Shown here: one piece after another, positions 21,095 to 23,116 of the stretch | Numbering within the stretch: the first letter of the stretch is position 1 | How the letters are laid out: the number at the start of each line of letters is the position of its first letter | Assembly (NCBI GenBank): GCA_018896315.1 | Contig: JAHIMV010000056.1 | Span: 1-23,116 of the forward strand | Source of the DNA: Patescibacteria group bacterium | GTDB lineage: Bacteria; Patescibacteriota; Patescibacteriia; UBA2591; UBA6264 | DNA length: 23,116 nt | Reading direction: 5' to 3' | Notes under the pieces: model-generated | What the model saw: the letters and a program-made list of their open reading frames with translations, nothing else | Databases searched by the model: none | Told to the model about the DNA's origin: nothing | Translations under genes and position numbers: made by a program

Positions 21095-21167
21095 TGGACT
21101 GTATCGGATTCGAACCGATGACCTTCGCAATGCGAATGCGACGCTCTACCAACTGAGCTAACAGCCC
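21095..21167 (-). tRNA. tRNA-Ala(CGC)
   Basis: 73-nt cloverleaf: acceptor GGGCTGT/ACAGTCC with the alanine identity pair G3-U70, D arm GCTC-AGTTGGTA-GAGC, anticodon stem TCGCA/TGCGA with loop TTCGCAT (anticodon CGC), T arm ATCGG-TTCGAAT-CCGAT, discriminator A. CCA is not encoded. The 5' and 3' flanks carry complementary TCACTTAT and ATAAGTGA. Confidence 0.95.
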
Positions 21168-21205
21168 GCATAAGTGAAGGACGAATGCGATGTACTGCCA
21201 CTGTA

Positions 21206-21679
21206 CTATAGGCTCTTTAATTTGTTTTTTAAAGACTCGTCCCATGGGTAAACAATCCAAAGATTTTCTGCTTTGTGGGCAAAATAATCTGGTTTAATTT
21301 TTGATTTCGCCTTCCAATGAAGAGCAACAGTGGTTACTTTATTTCCTTTATTTTTAAGGAATTGATTAGCGGCTGATAATGTATGGCCGGTGTCAGCTAT
21401 TTCATCAACTAAAAGTATGCGACAGTTTTTAATTTTTTGTTCAGGAGCGGAAATTCTCCTTAATTTTCCTCTGACCCCAGGCTTTAAATAATAATCATAA
21501 CCAATAACATGTATTTTTTTTATATCTAAAAGATATGACAGAATAGTAGCCGGGATTAATCCACCCCGAGAAATTGCTACTAGACAATCAAAATTTTGCG
21601 TACTCAATTTTTTGCTGATAATTAAACAATCCTTAACTAATTGAGGCCAAGAATATAATCCTTTTTTTAATTTAGACAT
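21206..21679 (-). CDS. Purine phosphoribosyltransferase (xanthine/guanine type)
   Basis: 157 residues with the type I phosphoribosyltransferase fold: an early YSWPQLVKDCLIISKKL, the strand FDCLVAISRGGLIPATILSYLL with its PPi loop, and the PRPP-binding motif ILLVDEIADTGHTLSAA (about 87-103). The C-terminal hood PDYFAHKAENLWIVYPWD resembles xanthine-guanine enzymes (Gpt), which salvage guanine and xanthine to nucleotides using PRPP. Guanine versus hypoxanthine preference cannot be decided. It lies 13 bp downstream of the tRNA-Arg fragment on the same strand, with no promoter of its own seen, so it is probably expressed by read-through from the right. Confidence 0.88.
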   Translation of the reverse strand: MSKLKKGLYSWPQLVKDCLIISKKLSTQNFDCLVAISRGGLIPATILSYLLDIKKIHVIGYDYYLKPGVRGKLRRISAPEQKIKNCRILLVDEIADTGHTLSAANQFLKNKGNKVTTVALHWKAKSKIKPDYFAHKAENLWIVYPWDESLKNKLKSL

Positions 21680-21692
21680 AGATTTTGGTAAA

Positions 21693-21740
21693 TACTCCCG
21701 GCTGGAATCGAACCAGCAACTTCCTCGTTAGGACCGAGGC
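21693..21740 (-). pseudogene. 3' fragment of tRNA-Arg(CCT)
   Basis: From the anticodon stem to the discriminator it is perfect: CCTCG-GTCCTAA-CGAGG (anticodon CCT), variable loop AAGTT, T arm GCTGG-TTCGATT-CCAGC, acceptor strand CGGGAGT and A. The partner 5' acceptor strand ACTCCCG and a D arm are absent: the sequence upstream is GC-rich, does not pair, and within about 20 bp joins the 100-bp inverted repeat. It looks like a truncated tRNA or an integration-site copy of the 3' half. Confidence 0.7.
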
Positions 21741-21761
21741 GTTCCCCGCCTGCCATCGCCA

Positions 21762-21861
21762 GTGCAGTATTCTTGAATTAGTCCGAACGCATTTCGCCGC
21801 CTGCGGTGGCGAGGAAGTCCCCCTGCAAAAATTCGGAAAGGCGGCGGAGCCGCACCGCTGA
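21762..21861. repeat. 100-bp terminal inverted repeat, left
   Basis: By direct base-by-base comparison it is the exact reverse complement of 22908-23007 over all 100 bases, and the match stops on both sides. It is GC-rich compared with the rest of the window and begins GTGCAGTATTC. Confidence 0.9.
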
Positions 21862-21920
21862 CAATTTCAAATTTTTCTTTGGCGGCATTTTAAATTTATG
21901 AATTTACAAAGTAAATACAA

Positions 21921-22817
21921 TTACGCTTTAGGAGTTTCGATGTTTCCTCCTTCAATCGGGTTTACTTCCGGTTTTATTCCACCGGGCGGAATTTCGCCAT
22001 CTGGAACCTCCGGTTTTTCTTCCGGTTTCGGTTCTTCGGGCTTCTCTTCTTTTTTCTGTTCCTCTTCCATTTTTTGTTTTTCTTCTTCTAGTTTTTTGTC
22101 CACTCGTTCCGTCGCTTCTTTGGTTAAGTCCTCGTCAAATTTTTTCAAAAGTTCTGGCAGAGCTTCAAGAATTTTCGGAAGTAGCTTAATTCCCTCTTTG
22201 AAAGCTTTGGCGAGGGACTGGGCGACTTCAGGATCAAGAGAGCCCATTGACTTGCTTTCAACATTGCGCCCTTCCGGAGTTTTGCCGCTCTTAAAAATGC
22301 TTTCAAAGTCGCGAGGGTTAAGTCCCTCAAATTCCTTGAATACTTCATCAAGTTTTTCTTGCAGAATTTTTTCCTTCTCTTCGCGAACAAGCCGCTCTTT
22401 TTCCTGTTGGCTAATAAGCTCCTCTTTTTGTTTTTCTAATCCTTCTTGTTCGGCTTTGAGTTTTTCCAATTTGTCTTTTTCTGAAAATACGCTTGGCGGG
22501 TCTTCTTCGGTCGGCGGAAGTCCAAGTTTTTCTCTAGCAGCATTTAGAGCAGATTTTGTACCCTCAATAGATTCTGACAAACGAGTCATTTCTTGTTGCT
22601 TCGCTTCAGCTTCACCTTCTAAATTTTTAAGTTGTTCTTCTGGTGATAGCTCTGGTTTTTCTGCTACTTGTTCTTGCCCTTCTTCCGCTTTTAATTTTTC
22701 TAATTCTTCAGGCGTAAGTTCGCCCTCTAGTTTTTTCCCAGCATCAACATCTGCCCCAATCTCACTTGGGTTAAGTTCCGCATTATTCATATTTGGAGTA
22801 CCTTCAAATTTTGGCAT
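21921..22817 (-). CDS. Charged coiled-coil protein of unknown function inside the cassette
   Basis: 298 residues starting MPKFEGTPNMNNAELNPS; a TTG 13 codons upstream is less likely. Composition is extremely rich in Glu, Lys and Pro with no signal peptide or membrane segment. In order: an acidic N-terminus (about 1-60), a long coiled coil (about 60-155, ending in QQEKERLVREEKEKILQEKL), a more ordered middle (about 160-225, DFESIFKSGKTPEGRN...MGSLDPEVAQSLAKAFKEGIKLLPKILEALP) and a repetitive tail of EEKPEEPKPEEKPEVPDGE type ending IEGGNIETPKA. I do not recognise a family. GC content and codon choice are visibly higher-GC than in the neighbouring genes, suggesting a different origin. It is read toward the tRNA fragment and preceded by the shared leader element. 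Confidence 0.7.
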   Translation of the reverse strand: MPKFEGTPNMNNAELNPSEIGADVDAGKKLEGELTPEELEKLKAEEGQEQVAEKPELSPEEQLKNLEGEAEAKQQEMTRLSESIEGTKSALNAAREKLGLPPTEEDPPSVFSEKDKLEKLKAEQEGLEKQKEELISQQEKERLVREEKEKILQEKLDEVFKEFEGLNPRDFESIFKSGKTPEGRNVESKSMGSLDPEVAQSLAKAFKEGIKLLPKILEALPELLKKFDEDLTKEATERVDKKLEEEKQKMEEEQKKEEKPEEPKPEEKPEVPDGEIPPGGIKPEVNPIEGGNIETPKA

Positions 22818-22835
22818 AGTTTTTGTTGATTGGAT

Positions 22836-22887
22836 TAAAAAATTTTCTTCCCCCAAAATTAAAATATGGTTCGAGCCGATGTTATTC
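22836..22887 (-). repeat. Shared leader-like element, copy B
   Basis: Minus strand: ATCGGCTCGAACCATATTTT, then a T/G-rich spacer containing ATTTTGGGGGAAG and GAAAATTTTTT. Homologous to 12299-12346. The 13-mer ATTTTGGGGGAAG recurs on the plus strand at the window edge (23104-23116). Confidence 0.6.
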
Positions 22888-22907
22888 TCCGGGTTCTTTT
22901 GCGGTTT

Positions 22908-23007
22908 TCAGCGGTGCGGCTCCGCCGCCTTTCCGAATTTTTGCAGGGGGACTTCCTCGCCACCGCAGGCGGCGAAATGCGTTCGGACTAATTCAAGAAT
23001 ACTGCAC
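22908..23007. repeat. 100-bp terminal inverted repeat, right
   Basis: Exact reverse complement of 21762-21861; ends ...AATACTGCAC, after which the sequence diverges (CAGAAAGG here; TGGCGATG on the left side read outward). Confidence 0.9.
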
Positions 23008-23116
23008 CAGAAAGGAAAAGTCAAAGAGTTTTGGTTCGCCTCGCTTCGCTCGACGACTAATTTGTATTCAATTTTGGGGGTAAAAACGAATTCACGATTT
23101 CGCATTTTGGGGGAAG
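23008..23116. other. Right flank without a gene
   Basis: No coding sequence supported. Holds CCTCGCTTCGCTCG (23040-23053, also at 15287-15300) and two copies of ATTTTGGGGG (23071-23080 and 23104-23113). Confidence 0.5.

Larger units (their letters stand above)
21762..23007. mobile_element. 1.25-kb inverted-repeat cassette with one gene
   Basis: Two perfect 100-bp inverted repeats enclose 1,046 bp containing one protein gene and the shared leader-like element. No transposase, integrase or recombinase is present inside. No target duplication is visible at the outer ends (GCCA on the left, CAGA on the right). Reads as a non-autonomous mobile unit or an invertible segment; a palindromic assembly artefact near the window end must also be considered. 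Confidence 0.65.

Noticed and set aside
22908..23105. 65-residue minus-strand frame at the right end
   Set aside because: It is the translation of the right inverted repeat and its flank, with no independent support; the frame is open because the sequence is GC-richer.
1..23116. Recoded UGA (genetic code 25)
   Set aside because: UGA ends the TraR/DksA and methylase genes exactly at the junctions with the next genes, so it is a stop codon here.

Overview
The window is strongly AT-rich and densely packed, with short overlapping genes, almost no Shine-Dalgarno sequences, and many small palindromic repeats between genes. Gene content (bS6-SSB-bS18 operon, a four-domain S1, FtsH, EF-P, PilT, MltG, LspA, a TraR/DksA zinc-finger protein, a ROK sugar kinase and several small membrane proteins of unknown function) suggests a reduced-genome bacterium of the Candidate Phyla Radiation (Patescibacteria), most likely Parcubacteria-like. 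UGA is used as a normal stop (for example after the TraR/DksA gene and after the RNA methylase gene), so the recoded Gracilibacteria/SR1 code is excluded. Lineage is an inference from style and content, not from a marker phylogeny.

Layout. 1-2943 (minus) is an envelope operon: small basic ORF, mltG, a GtrA-family flippase-like protein, rfbB and the N-terminus of a C39-like peptidase. 3058-4005 is a plus-strand thioredoxin reductase converging on lspA and its partner TraR/DksA gene. 4912-6150 is a membrane-anchored protein transcribed divergently from rpsA, which leads rpsA-ftsH-membrane protein. 10335-11771 holds dnaN and an HU gene. 11822-12448 has no convincing large gene. 12449-13223 carries a YafQ/RelE-type toxin-antitoxin pair and two tRNAs. 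13338-16832 (minus) runs rpsF-ssb-rpsR-efp-pilT, with palindromic repeats in most of the spacers. 16873-19350 (plus) has a Trm11-like RNA methylase and a glycosyltransferase damaged by two repeat insertions. 19420-21679 (minus) has a homing endonuclease, a ROK kinase, tRNA-Ala(CGC) and a phosphoribosyltransferase. 21693-23007 is an accessory block: a 3' fragment of tRNA-Arg(CCT) beside a 1.25-kb cassette bounded by perfect 100-bp inverted repeats and holding one charged coiled-coil protein.

Main points. (1) The 100-bp inverted-repeat cassette beside a truncated tRNA looks like a small mobile or invertible unit with no recognisable transposase. (2) A palindromic repeat folds into an exact cloverleaf (12-bp stem plus two hairpin arms) in two copies whose arms differ in sequence but keep pairing; one copy lies between efp and pilT and the other is inside the glycosyltransferase gene, where it is open in the same reading frame. 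(3) The same glycosyltransferase has a 94-bp insert at its start flanked by an exact 23-bp duplication that re-creates the start codon. (4) Several genes have TTGACA/TTGTCA-N16-17-TATAAT-like promoters whose predicted transcription start falls on or within 1-2 nt of the AUG, implying leaderless mRNAs; one pair is divergent with overlapping -35 boxes.
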